This document shows, in pieces, positions 21,690 through 30,300 of a stretch of 64,000 nucleotides of DNA. Origin of the DNA: HK1 sp965215295. GTDB taxonomy: Bacteria; Pseudomonadota; Gammaproteobacteria; HK1. The DNA lies in assembly GCA_965215295.1 (NCBI GenBank), contig OZ244045.1:3720001-3784000 (forward strand). Reading direction: 5' to 3'. The notes below the pieces were generated by a model that saw only the letters and a program-made list of their open reading frames with translations, was not told the origin of the DNA and did no database searches. Position 1 is the stretch's first letter, and the number at the start of each line of letters is the position of its first letter. The position numbers and the translations under genes were made by a program.

Positions 21690-23280
21690 CCCGCTCCGGG
21701 CGCAGCCATGCCGCGGTGCCGTCCCGGACGACGTCGGCGACCAGTCCGATCTCCCACTCCAGGTAGCCGCGCATCGCCTTCTCCATGCCCTCCTCGGCTT
21801 CGTGGACGCGCACGACGACGTCGTCCGGATCGTCGAGGAACCGCGGGTCGGCGGCGGTCAGCGAGTGCCCCACGGCGATCCACCCCGCGTTTCCGCCCTC
21901 CAGCACCCGTACCGGTGAGGGAACCCGCGCCGCGGCCTCCGCGGCGGCGAGGCCGGCGAGCGCCGCGTCGTCGGAGGTGACCACCAGCATCCGTCCGGCG
22001 GGCCGGTCTTCGAGGCATCGATGCAGCCGCGCCCGAACCGCGTGACGGGCCCCGGGGATGTGCCCGGCGCGATAGGTCCGGCTCGGGGAGACGTCCACGA
22101 CCGTCGCCTCCCCGCGGTCGAGCGCCGCCGCGAGCGCATCGGGGGCGATGCCCTCCACCCGCGCTTCCTCCGCCCCGAGCACCGGCGGGGCGGGCATCCC
22201 GGTCTCCAGCGCATGGCCTTCGATGCCTCCGTCCAGCACCACCGCGTCGCGCCATCCCATCTGCACGAGCCAGGAGGCGGTCATCGTCGCGCGCACTCCG
22301 TCGTCGTCGACGAGGACGATGCGCGAGCGAAGCATGCCGACCTGCTCGTCGGTCGTCTGCACGAGCTGTCCGCCCGCGATCCACCGCGCATCGGGCAGAT
22401 GGCCGGCCTCGTACTCCTCGCGGGTGCGAACGTCGAACACGAAGAGCGAACGCTCGCCGGCTTCGATCCGCCACCGGTCGAGGGTGGCGCGATCGATCGT
22501 CCGCACCGCGAACCGTTCCGCAACCCGCGCGGCCGCGGCCCGGGCTTTCTCCAGCCCCTGTGCGGATGGCCGGCCGGCGTGCTCCGTCGCTCCCTTGGCA
22601 AGCGCCAGCCCCGCCAGATGCCAGGCCATGGTGCCGTTGCGCAAGCTGACTACCCGGTTCGGGACGCCGGCGTTGATGATCGACTGCGCGCCGATGATGC
22701 TCCGGGTGCGGCCCGCGCAGTTCACGACCACCGTGGTGTGCGGCGACGGCACCGCGTCGTGCACGCGGTACGCGAGTTCCGCGCCCGGGCAGCACACCCC
22801 GCCGGGGATATTGAAGCTGGTGAATTCCGGGGTCGGCCGGCTGTCCAGGATGACGAGGTCCTCGCCCGCGTCGAGCCTCGAACGAAGCTCTCCGGCGGTC
22901 ATGGACGGCGTGCCGAACTCGTGTTCGACCACCTCGCCGAACGCCTTGCTCGGGACATTGACGCCGCTGAACAGGCGGAAGCCGGCCGCCGCCCAGGCGT
23001 CGATACCGCCTTCCATCACCGACACGCGGGTGTAGCCGAAGTGCGCAAGCCGGTCCGCCGCCCGCGCCGCCTCCCCTCCACCCGCGTCGCAGACCACCAC
23101 CCGCGCGGCCCGGCGCGGAACGAGTCGCGGCGCCAGCCGCTCGAGCCTCGAGAGCGCACAGCAACTCGCGTAGAAGAGATGCGAGTCGTGGAACGTGCCC
23201 ACCTCCCGGGCGTCGAGCAACGCGAGCTCCTCGTCGTCGAGGATCATTCGCCTCAACTCGGTGGCGGTGACGGTCTTCAT
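21616..23280 (-). CDS. Four-domain rhodanese-like sulfurtransferase
   Basis: The predicted protein has 554 residues and four rhodanese-like domains in tandem (roughly 1-110, 115-250, 265-380 and 385-500). Only the first two have a cysteine at the active-loop position: VVVCDAGGGEA in domain 1 and the canonical VVVNCAGRTRS in domain 2. Domain 3 has VLVDDDGVRAT and domain 4 has LVVTSDDAA, so they are probably structural or regulatory. Rhodaneses move sulfane sulfur from thiosulfate or persulfides to an acceptor; the acceptor here is unknown. The start at 23280 follows GAGG about 7 nt upstream, while a longer frame to 23310 lacks this. No signal peptide is evident, so the protein should be cytoplasmic. 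The last ~20 residues, rich in Arg, Ser and Thr, are encoded antisense to the giant protein's end and look like a read-through extension. Confidence 0.8.
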   Translation of the reverse strand: MKTVTATELRRMILDDEELALLDAREVGTFHDSHLFYASCCALSRLERLAPRLVPRRAARVVVCDAGGGEAARAADRLAHFGYTRVSVMEGGIDAWAAAGFRLFSGVNVPSKAFGEVVEHEFGTPSMTAGELRSRLDAGEDLVILDSRPTPEFTSFNIPGGVCCPGAELAYRVHDAVPSPHTTVVVNCAGRTRSIIGAQSIINAGVPNRVVSLRNGTMAWHLAGLALAKGATEHAGRPSAQGLEKARAAAARVAERFAVRTIDRATLDRWRIEAGERSLFVFDVRTREEYEAGHLPDARWIAGGQLVQTTDEQVGMLRSRIVLVDDDGVRATMTASWLVQMGWRDAVVLDGGIEGHALETGMPAPPVLGAEEARVEGIAPDALAAALDRGEATVVDVSPSRTYRAGHIPGARHAVRARLHRCLEDRPAGRMLVVTSDDAALAGLAAAEAAARVPSPVRVLEGGNAGWIAVGHSLTAADPRFLDDPDDVVVRVHEAEEGMEKAMRGYLEWEIGLVADVVRDGTAAWLRPERVKNSIRTSTRRSPRRTSPTPGHRR

Positions 23281-23624
23281 GTTTTCCTCGCAGCCGACTT
23301 GCGGCATCACGATTCAACCACGGCGGCCCGCTGCGTGCCTGCCCGCACACCGTCCCGTGCGTTGCTTCGCGCCACCTTCACGGTTGCAGCCGGAGCGGAA
23401 GCGTGGTCACGGTCCCATCGGGGTCTCGACTCCACGGGAGGGGGGTAGCCGAAGTCCACGCGATCAGGCTGCGGGTGGTGGCCCGGACGGTGAGCGAGCC
23501 GCTCGACCTCCGCCGAAGGATCGATCTCGGGGTCGCCGGGATCGTCTCTGATTCCGTAGCGGTCGCAGGCAAGTTCGGGGACATCCTCCCGCGACCGACG
23601 CCGCGGCCGGCAGATGGATTCGAT
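23281..23624. other. Intergenic region upstream of the rhodanese gene
   Basis: These 344 bp lie between the rhodanese start and the DUF2335-like gene end, both on the minus strand. I see no convincing gene; open frames here are shadows of high GC. The rhodanese ribosome-binding site is at the left edge. I see no clear terminator or promoter. Confidence 0.5.
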
Positions 23625-24104
23625 TTACTCCCCTTGCCGTTTCTCGCCCTTCTTCCTGAGAGTCCCCAGAACGAACACGGCCGCGGCGCCGGCAACGACG
23701 GACATGGCGATACCTGCGACCCAATGGGCGCCGATGACTGTCGCGAGGGCTGCAATCCCGAGAATCGCCATGACGACAACGAACCCCATCCACTGTCCGC
23801 GGGTGCTGTATTCGATGCTCGCCTTCAACGCGGCCCTGTCGAGCTCTTGCAAGTGGTCAGCCGCGATCTGTACCTGCCTGGCGAGCTGACTCGCGAGTCC
23901 GGGCACGACCTGATCGTATTGTTCGAGCAACGCGGGTGGAGGGAGCGGGGCTTCCCAACGGACGACCGTGGTGGTTCTGACGCCTGGATCAGCCGGCACT
24001 CCCTCTACGACGCCATCGGCCGGCGTAGCGTCGTCCCCATCCCCATCCCCGTGAGCGGCGCCGGCGCCCTCCGTGCTCCTGCCATCGCTATCGCCCGGAG
24101 TCAC
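23625..24104 (-). CDS. DUF2335-type small membrane protein
   Basis: This 159-residue protein has a low-complexity acidic N-terminal third, then a segment matching the DUF2335 pattern (LPPPALLEQYDQVVPG followed by a helix ending in LQELDRAALKAS), then two hydrophobic helices (around GFVVVMAILGIAALATV and VAGIAMSVVAGAAAVFVL) and a basic tail RKKGEKRQGE. I chose the GTG at 24104 because AGGAGG sits about 9 nt upstream. It overlaps the end of the upstream gene by 17 bp, which suggests translational coupling. DUF2335 proteins are small membrane proteins of unknown function, often found with mobile or accessory genes. Topology is probably a cytoplasmic N-terminus and a membrane hairpin. Confidence 0.65.
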   Translation of the reverse strand: MTPGDSDGRSTEGAGAAHGDGDGDDATPADGVVEGVPADPGVRTTTVVRWEAPLPPPALLEQYDQVVPGLASQLARQVQIAADHLQELDRAALKASIEYSTRGQWMGFVVVMAILGIAALATVIGAHWVAGIAMSVVAGAAAVFVLGTLRKKGEKRQGE

Positions 24105-24582
24105 TGCGCACCGCCTCCTTGACCCGGGCCATGAAGTTCTCCGCCTGTTCCTCCGTGATCCGAATGGATACGGAGTCTGCCGGCGTGCCGCCATCGGTGT
24201 CCGGCGCCATCTCCCGTACTTGGCGAAGCGCGGCTTGATATTCCTCGTCGAAGACATCCGGAACGACGACGTGGGTTGTCCGTCGTCCGTCGGGGTGCGT
24301 GACGAAAAGCGTCACCGGATTCCCGAGCGCGAGCTGCATTGCATTGCCGACCCGAGCCCAGGAGGCGTACAGCCGACGAGCCGGGTCCCGCTCGTAATGC
24401 CGGTGGAAGTCAGGCTGCACAGCGAGCGATTCGAAAATGTTTCTCAGGCTGCGCGTGACCAGGCTCCATGGGTCGCCGCCAACGGACGAGCCGGGGTCGG
24501 GGAGGGCCGAGGCGGATTGAGAGTCGGGCGACGGCCGGGATGTCGTTGCATCCTCGGCGCCCGGGCATGTCGTGGGGAGCAT
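24088..24582 (-). CDS. Uncharacterised protein coupled to the DUF2335-like gene
   Basis: I do not recognise this 164-residue protein. The start at 24582 is well supported by GGAGG four bases upstream; upstream frame extension lacks this. The first ~40 residues are low complexity (Ser, Pro, Ala, Asp). The rest looks folded: a helical stretch (WSLVTRSLRNIFESLAVQ, then DPARRLYASWARVGNAMQLALG), a strand-rich part (VTLFVTHPDGRRTTHVVVPDVF) and a C-terminal helix (TEEQAENFMARVKEAV). There is no signal peptide and no membrane helix. It overlaps the DUF2335-like gene by 17 bp, so the two form a two-gene unit and may work together at the membrane; that is inference from position only. Confidence 0.6.
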   Translation of the reverse strand: MLPTTCPGAEDATTSRPSPDSQSASALPDPGSSVGGDPWSLVTRSLRNIFESLAVQPDFHRHYERDPARRLYASWARVGNAMQLALGNPVTLFVTHPDGRRTTHVVVPDVFDEEYQAALRQVREMAPDTDGGTPADSVSIRITEEQAENFMARVKEAVRSDSGR

Positions 24583-24784
24583 CTGTCCTCCATTCGCTTC
24601 ACGGGCAGGCACTGCCTCGCCTGTCTGCGACCATAGCCGACACCCGTGGAGAACGCCATCCGGACAGTTCCGGGACAGGTGCCGGCCAACCCGATCCCGC
24701 GGCAGGCGAGCCACGGGAGTCGGGCCGTTGTCCGACGCGCATGGAACGCCCGCACCCGCCCGGGCCTCTTCCCCGCGCTGCCGC

Positions 24785-27448
24785 TCAGAAATAGAGCGAG
24801 ATGTCGCGGTGCACCGACCGGCATTCGGCGACCAGGCGCGCCTGCTCCTGGGTCAGCCTTTCCTGGACGCGCAGGCCGATGCTGTGCTTGATGGCGTCGT
24901 CGTAGGCCGACAGCCCCGGCAGCAGGTCCTCGGCCGCGCGGGTCCGCCACGCGACCTCTTCCGCGTAGCGCTCGCGCGCTTCGGCCAGGAACTCCGCGGC
25001 CTTCCCGGGGTCCGGTGAGCCGCCGCGCAACGCCCGGCGGGCCTTCGACAGCCTGCCCCTGATCCGGCTGCTCCCCGCCACCTCGCCGACCTCGCGCTCG
25101 GCCGCCTTGATGACCTCCATCGCCTGCTCCGGAGGCTCGCCGGCGACGACGCCCTCGAGGCCGGACAGCGTCGGCTCGAACGCGCGCAGCGCATCCGCGT
25201 CCGCGACCAGCGCCCGCAGATCGGAGATGGTCTGGTACGCCTCGTCGACGCTCTGGCGGTACTGGCGGCGGGCCTTCTTCTGGGCATCCAGAAGCTCGAC
25301 GTAACGCGACCTCGCACCCTCCCAGGCCGCCGGGATGCTCGCCTCGATCGCGGCCATTTCCGCCTCCACCCCTTCGATCTCCCGGTTCACCTGCTCGCGG
25401 TCGGCGTCGGTCGCGGTCTCGTCGCGGATGAGCCGCGAGCGGTCCCGCTCCAGTCGCTCCAGCCGCTTCCGGAGCTTGCGGAGATCGGCTTGCTTGCGCC
25501 GCACCTCCACGTGCAGCGGCTGATACTCGGGCAGGTACGCCTCCGTTGCCGCGTCCGCGTCCCGCACCGCCTGCGCCCGGTCGATGCCCGCCCGCGCGAG
25601 CTCGAAGCTGCCCGCGTACTTCTCGCGAATGGCGTCCGGCAGGAAGCTGGCGTCCATGGCCGCGGCCCGGTCGATGTGGACGCGAAGCTCGTCGCCGCTC
25701 TCGTCGTAGACGGCGAAGACGTAGTCCTCCAGGCACGCCTGGAGCTTCGGGTTCATCGGCGGGGGCGCGGTCTCGGAGCCCAGGTACACGCGGTTCGGGA
25801 GGTAGTTGACCAGGCTCGGGAACGTGCCGGCGATGGCGAGTCCGACGAGCTGCAGCCCGATGAAGACCGCGGCGCCGCGGTAGATCTCCAGGGTCTTGAC
25901 GATGGCCGGCGCCACCCCGCGCAGGTAGAAGAGCGCGAACCCGAACGGCGGGGTGAGGAACGAGGTCTGGATGTTCAGCCCCACCATCACGCCGAACCAC
26001 ACCGCGGTGATGTTCGCGCTCGGATCCGCCAGCAGGATCGGGGCCACGATGGGGATGACGACCACCGCGATCTCGATGAAGTCGAGGAAGAACCCGAGCA
26101 GGAAGATCACCACCATGACCACGATGAACTGCGTCCAGAACCCCCCGGGCAGGCTGGTGAGGTACTCGCGCACCAGGTCCTCGCCGCCGAAGGCGCGGAA
26201 CGCGGAGGTCAGCATGGCGGCGCCGATCAGGATGATGAAGACCATCGAGGTGGTCTTCGCGGTCTCGATCATCACCCCCTTGAGGGTGTCCCCGATGGCA
26301 TGGGCCCGCCACAGGCTCCAGACGACGGCGACGAGCAGCCCGACGGTGCCCACCAGGGCGAGCGCGATGCCGCGCGCGTCCTCCGCGCTGGTGATGTTCT
26401 TGACGTTGATGTCGTAGACGGCGAGCACCACGAGGAGCTCGACGATGGAGACGATGGCGATGACGGCGGGCAGGAACGCGCTGCGCCGGCCGGCGGTGAG
26501 GCGGTACCCGCCCATGATCGTGGCGCCGATCGCGCCGATCGCGCCGGCCTGGTTCACGGTGGCGATGCCGGCCAGGATGGAGCCGAGCACCGCGAGGATG
26601 AGGGTGAGCGGGGGCACCAGCGCGAGCAGCACCCCGAGGAAGAACCGCCTGTCCATCCGGCCCTCGTACGGAACCGGGGGCGCGCTCTTCGGGTCGAGCA
26701 GCGCGTGGACGAGGATGTAGAGCATGTAGATGCCGACGAGGATGAGCCCGGGGACGAACGCCCCCATGAACATGTCGCCGGCGCTCGCGGAGACCACGTC
26801 GAACTCCGACGGCATGACGATCTCGCCGGTCGCCGCCTTGTACTCGGCCTTGCGCGTGGTGCTGGCGATGTCCGCCGCGCTCGCGAGCTGGTCGGCGAGG
26901 ATGATGAGCACGACCGACGGCGGAATGATCTGCCCCAGCGTTCCCGAGGCGCAGATCGTCCCGGTCGCGAGTGGCCGGGAGTAGCCGTTGCGCAGCATCG
27001 CGGGGAGCGAGATGAGCCCCATCGCGATGACCGTCGCCCCCACGATGCCGGTGGTGGCGGCGAGCAGCGCGCCCACGAAGACCACCGAGACCCCGAGTCC
27101 GCCCGGTATCGGCCCGAACAGCCGCGCCATCGCCACCAGCAGGTCCTCGGCGATCCGGGACCGCTGCAGCATGATCCCCATGAACACGAAGAGCGGGACC
27201 GCGATGAGGGTGTCGCGTTCGACGACCCAGTACAGGCTGCGGAAGTTCGTCACCCCGGCGCTCAGCCACTCGATGGGGCCTCCGTGCGCGAAGTAGGCGC
27301 TGGCGTCGCCTTCGAACAGCCAGCCGCAGAGCGCGGCGGCGCCGATGGACAGGATGGCGGAGCCGGGCAGCGCGAATCCGACCGGAAAGCCGGACATGAG
27401 CGCGAACACCATGAGCAGGATGAGGACGACGAGGAAGACGAGCTCCAT
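24785..27448 (-). CDS. dctM: TRAP transporter large permease (DctM type) with C-terminal coiled-coil extension
   Basis: The protein has 887 residues, about twice a minimal DctM. Residues 1 to ~570 are a multi-helix permease beginning MELVFLVVLILLMVFALM, with typical motifs such as VPLFVFMGIMLQRS, GVSVVFVGALLAATTGIVGAT, SGTLGQIIPPSVVLIILAD and LGFFLDFIEIAVVVIPI. It moves the substrate handed over by DctP using the sodium or proton gradient. Residues ~590-887 are a soluble, charged, mostly helical tail with heptad-rich segments (for example RKQADLRKLRKRLERLERD) that should form a cytoplasmic coiled coil. The gene lies 10 bp after dctQ in the same operon. The family is clear; the function of the tail is unknown. 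Confidence 0.88.
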   Translation of the reverse strand: MELVFLVVLILLMVFALMSGFPVGFALPGSAILSIGAAALCGWLFEGDASAYFAHGGPIEWLSAGVTNFRSLYWVVERDTLIAVPLFVFMGIMLQRSRIAEDLLVAMARLFGPIPGGLGVSVVFVGALLAATTGIVGATVIAMGLISLPAMLRNGYSRPLATGTICASGTLGQIIPPSVVLIILADQLASAADIASTTRKAEYKAATGEIVMPSEFDVVSASAGDMFMGAFVPGLILVGIYMLYILVHALLDPKSAPPVPYEGRMDRRFFLGVLLALVPPLTLILAVLGSILAGIATVNQAGAIGAIGATIMGGYRLTAGRRSAFLPAVIAIVSIVELLVVLAVYDINVKNITSAEDARGIALALVGTVGLLVAVVWSLWRAHAIGDTLKGVMIETAKTTSMVFIILIGAAMLTSAFRAFGGEDLVREYLTSLPGGFWTQFIVVMVVIFLLGFFLDFIEIAVVVIPIVAPILLADPSANITAVWFGVMVGLNIQTSFLTPPFGFALFYLRGVAPAIVKTLEIYRGAAVFIGLQLVGLAIAGTFPSLVNYLPNRVYLGSETAPPPMNPKLQACLEDYVFAVYDESGDELRVHIDRAAAMDASFLPDAIREKYAGSFELARAGIDRAQAVRDADAATEAYLPEYQPLHVEVRRKQADLRKLRKRLERLERDRSRLIRDETATDADREQVNREIEGVEAEMAAIEASIPAAWEGARSRYVELLDAQKKARRQYRQSVDEAYQTISDLRALVADADALRAFEPTLSGLEGVVAGEPPEQAMEVIKAAEREVGEVAGSSRIRGRLSKARRALRGGSPDPGKAAEFLAEARERYAEEVAWRTRAAEDLLPGLSAYDDAIKHSIGLRVQERLTQEQARLVAECRSVHRDISLYF

Positions 27449-27458
27449 GGCGCGTGCC

Positions 27459-28571
27459 CTACGGGTGCGACGAGGCGGCCGCAGCCGGTGCTGCGGCCGG
27501 TGTCGCGGCCGGCGCCGCGGCGCCGCCGTTCCCGGCTCGTCTCAGCACCGCGACGCTCTCGAGGAAGCAGGCGGTGAACTGCGCCGCCATCGACAGGGCG
27601 AAGATGACGAGGAGTCCCGCCATCAGGTACTTCACGTACATCCCGAACCCGCTCTGGGAGATCTCGAAGTTGAGCAGCGGGCTCGCGAGGCTGCTCCCCT
27701 TCGCCCACAGCCCCATGGTGAGGATGACCCAGCACAGCGGCACCCCAAGCGCCATGGAGCCGACCGCGTTGGTCCACGCCTTGCGCTTCTCGCTGAACCG
27801 CGCGTAGAAGACGTCCACCCGGACGTGGCCCTCGTCGACCAGGCTGTACGCGCTCGCGAGCAGGAACAGCGACGCGTACCAGAACCGCACCAGGTCGCCC
27901 ATGAACGCCTGCTCGTAGGAGAAGATGAAGCGCGTGATCACGATCTGGAACTCGGCCAGCACGATGAGCAGCGCGAGCCACACCACCGACAGCGAGCGGG
28001 TGAAGAGGGCGATGACGCAGGAGAGCGTCATCAGCGGCAGGTGGACGTACTGGCCGCGGAACGTGGACAGCCCGAGCTTGATGGTCATGTCGTCGCCGAC
28101 GAGCGGGGGCAGGAAGTCCTCCACCCGCAGGAAGGACAGCGCCGCATCGACGAGGCCGACCAGGAACACCGACCAGAACGAGGCGCGGACGATGAAGGCG
28201 GCGAGCGCGGAACATGCGTCCGCGTCCGCCTGGAGCGGTCGATGCTTCGTCGATGCGACCCACGCCGCGATGCACAGGACCGGGACCACGTAGATCGAGA
28301 CCTGGATCCAGCCCCTGAGCGCCAAGGCGTCGTCGAGCGGGCTGCGAAGCGGCGCGAAGCCGAACCAGCCGGCGTCGGCGAACAGGGCGGGGACGCCGGG
28401 CCATCCCCCCACGAAGCTCAGGAAGAAGTTGACGGTGAAGGCGAGGGTGATGGACATCACCACGCCGGCGCCGATGCGGGACAGGACTTCGACGGAGCCG
28501 GCCGCCGGGTACGCGGCGGACACCGCCGCACCGGCTCCGGGCCGGGTCGCAGTGGTCGCGGTCGACGTCAT
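27459..28571 (-). CDS. dctQ: TRAP transporter small permease (DctQ type), enlarged
   Basis: This 370-residue protein is about twice the size of a classical DctQ. It has several hydrophobic helices (for example VMSITLAFTVNFFLSFVG, VVPVLCIAAWVA, LPLMTLSCVIALF) and the DctQ-like C-terminal half with EGHVRVDVFYARFSEKRKAWTNAVGS. The last ~25 residues are an Ala/Pro-rich tail. DctQ forms the membrane complex with DctM and docks the binding protein. Its place between dctP and dctM, all on the minus strand, supports the call. The start at 28571 has only a weak ribosome-binding site; a start further in is possible but would remove part of the Ala-rich N-terminus only. Confidence 0.83.
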   Translation of the reverse strand: MTSTATTATRPGAGAAVSAAYPAAGSVEVLSRIGAGVVMSITLAFTVNFFLSFVGGWPGVPALFADAGWFGFAPLRSPLDDALALRGWIQVSIYVVPVLCIAAWVASTKHRPLQADADACSALAAFIVRASFWSVFLVGLVDAALSFLRVEDFLPPLVGDDMTIKLGLSTFRGQYVHLPLMTLSCVIALFTRSLSVVWLALLIVLAEFQIVITRFIFSYEQAFMGDLVRFWYASLFLLASAYSLVDEGHVRVDVFYARFSEKRKAWTNAVGSMALGVPLCWVILTMGLWAKGSSLASPLLNFEISQSGFGMYVKYLMAGLLVIFALSMAAQFTACFLESVAVLRRAGNGGAAAPAATPAAAPAAAASSHP

Positions 28572-28697
28572 CGCGGGGATGGCCGGCGCAAGCCCGGCGC
28601 TCGAAAGGACGGGGAGCCACCGGGCGATCCGGAGGCTCCCCGTCGATCAGGCTCCCGCCGGCGCGGGAGCTTCAATCCGGCCGTGCGGTCGCGCGGC

Positions 28698-29852
28698 TCA
28701 GACGCCGATGCCGAGCACGCGGTTGCGCTGCTTGAAGTACTCGATCTCCGCGATCGAGAGCCAGCTTGCCACCGCCCTCATCGACTCGCGGAAGCTGTCG
28801 TCGATCCGCATGGCGAGATCGCTGTGCTGGCGGGTCTCTGCGAAGACCTCCTCCGCCGCCTCCCCGAAGGAGTCGATGATGTCCTCGTTGAACTTCTTGA
28901 GCACGACGCCCTGCTCGGTGATGAACTTGTGGAGCCACTCCGGGTTCTTGGCGTTCACCTCGGAGAAGAGGTCGAAGTGGGTCTGGGTGCAGCAGGACTC
29001 GATGAGGAGCTGATCGGACTTCGGCAGGCCGTCGAACCATGCCTTGTTGAGCCCGAAGCCGAGGATGGTGCCGGGCTCGTGCAGGCCGGGGTAGTAGTAG
29101 TACTTGGCCACCTCCCAGAACTTCATGATGCTGTCCATCAGGGGCCCGGCCCACTCGGTGCCGTCGATGGCGCCGGAGACCAGGTTCTCGTAGATCTGCC
29201 CGCCCGGGAGCGAGACCGGGGAGGCGCCCATCTTCGCGAGCACGTCGCCGCCCAGGCCCGGGATGCGGAACTTGAGCCCCTTGAAGTCGTCGGCGGAGTT
29301 CATCTCCTTCCTGAACCAGCCGCCCATCTGGACCCCGGTGGTCCCGCCGACGAAGCCCTTGACCCCGAACTCGGCACCGAGCTCGTCCCAGAGCTGCTGG
29401 CCGCCCATCCACCGGATCCAGGCGTCGCACTCGGGGGCGATCATGCCGAACGGCACCGACGCGAAGTAGGCGAAGCCGGGATGCTTGCCTTTCCAGTAGT
29501 ACTCGGCCGCGTGATAGATGTGGGCGTTGCCGGAGGCGACCTCGTCGAACGAGTCGAACGCCTTGACCCGCTCTCCGGAGGCGAAGTACTGGACGTTCAG
29601 CCGGCCGTCGGTCATGTCGGTGAGCCGCTGGGCGAAGCGTTGCGCGTTGGTGCCCAGCGCCGGGAAGTCCCGCGGCCACGTGCTCACCATCACGATCTCC
29701 TGGCGGCCCTGCGAGATCGCGGGGGCCGCGACGGTCGCGGCGGCGACACCGGCGGTGCCGGCCGCGGCCTTCTTCAGGAAGCTCCGCCGCCTGATGCCTT
29801 GCCCGGTCTGCTTCATGGTCTGCTTCGTGGCCTGTTTCCTGGTCTGCTTCAT
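28698..29852 (-). CDS. dctP: TRAP transporter solute-binding protein (TakP/FcbT-like) with Tat signal
   Basis: A 384-residue periplasmic binding protein. The start at 29852 follows a strong GGAGGAAG; frame further upstream is not coding. The N-terminus has a repeated Lys-Gln-Thr motif, then the twin-arginine signal RRRSFLKKAAAG, a hydrophobic stretch and the cleavage region APAISQG, so it is probably exported folded by Tat. The mature part shows VMVSTWPRDFPALGTNAQRFAQ and SGAIDGTEWAGP, as in the TakP/FcbT branch of TRAP binding proteins, whose known ligands include 2-oxo acids and aromatic acids. The ligand here cannot be told from sequence. It is the first gene of dctP-dctQ-dctM, so expression probably starts upstream of 29852. 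Confidence 0.88.
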   Translation of the reverse strand: MKQTRKQATKQTMKQTGQGIRRRSFLKKAAAGTAGVAAATVAAPAISQGRQEIVMVSTWPRDFPALGTNAQRFAQRLTDMTDGRLNVQYFASGERVKAFDSFDEVASGNAHIYHAAEYYWKGKHPGFAYFASVPFGMIAPECDAWIRWMGGQQLWDELGAEFGVKGFVGGTTGVQMGGWFRKEMNSADDFKGLKFRIPGLGGDVLAKMGASPVSLPGGQIYENLVSGAIDGTEWAGPLMDSIMKFWEVAKYYYYPGLHEPGTILGFGLNKAWFDGLPKSDQLLIESCCTQTHFDLFSEVNAKNPEWLHKFITEQGVVLKKFNEDIIDSFGEAAEEVFAETRQHSDLAMRIDDSFRESMRAVASWLSIAEIEYFKQRNRVLGIGV

Positions 29853-30141
29853 CTGTCTTCCTCCTCTGTCTCCCTCCTCGCGGAGGGTGTGGGAGCGAGC
29901 CATCGATCGGGCCGGGTCCTGGTGGACGCCGGCGTCGCGCGGGGTCGCATTCGGGGATCCGTGCCGGAGAACCGGCCTTCGAGCCGGGATTCCCGATCCG
30001 GACGGACAACGCTGTCCGTCATTGTTCGCAGGTTCTCCCTGCGAGATCAACCGGCGGGATCAACCGTGTCAGGAGCAAATAGTCTGTCCGGTGTTGTAGC
30101 ACGTCATCTGTCCGGTTGGATGGGCGCCGAGGAGGTGCCCC
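29853..30141. other. TRAP operon upstream region and edge of an IS remnant
   Basis: This region of about 290 bp separates dctP from an IS fragment read the other way. It holds the dctP ribosome-binding site and, near 30,000-30,120, short direct repeats (gatcaacc twice; tctgtccgg at about 30,081 and 30,109) that may belong to the insertion sequence end. I see no gene in it. Confidence 0.4.
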
Positions 30142-30300
30142 ATGACCCGAACCGAAGTGCGACAGGAGACCCGACGGATGAGATTCGCACAAGCGCACGG
30201 CGGCGGGCAGGAGCGGCGGCTGACACAGGAAGAGGCGGCTCGGCTGCCGGGGGTGTGCGAGCGCACGTTCCGGCGCTCCGTGGACTGCTACGAGGACGAG
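30080..30300 (+). mobile_element. Truncated insertion-sequence remnant (ISNCY-like transposase N-terminus)
   Basis: From the ATG at 30142, preceded by GAGGAGG, the frame reads MTRTEVRQETRRMRFAQAHG and continues through RRLTQEEAARLPGVCERTFRR to YEDEGEDG. This is the N-terminal helix-turn-helix region that I associate with ISNCY-type transposases. After about 53 codons the frame runs into unrelated DNA at the border of the 382-bp duplication, so the catalytic part is missing. The TRAP operon lies on one side and the autotransporter 3' end on the other, so this marks an old insertion and deletion site. Family assignment is from memory of the motif. Confidence 0.55.
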
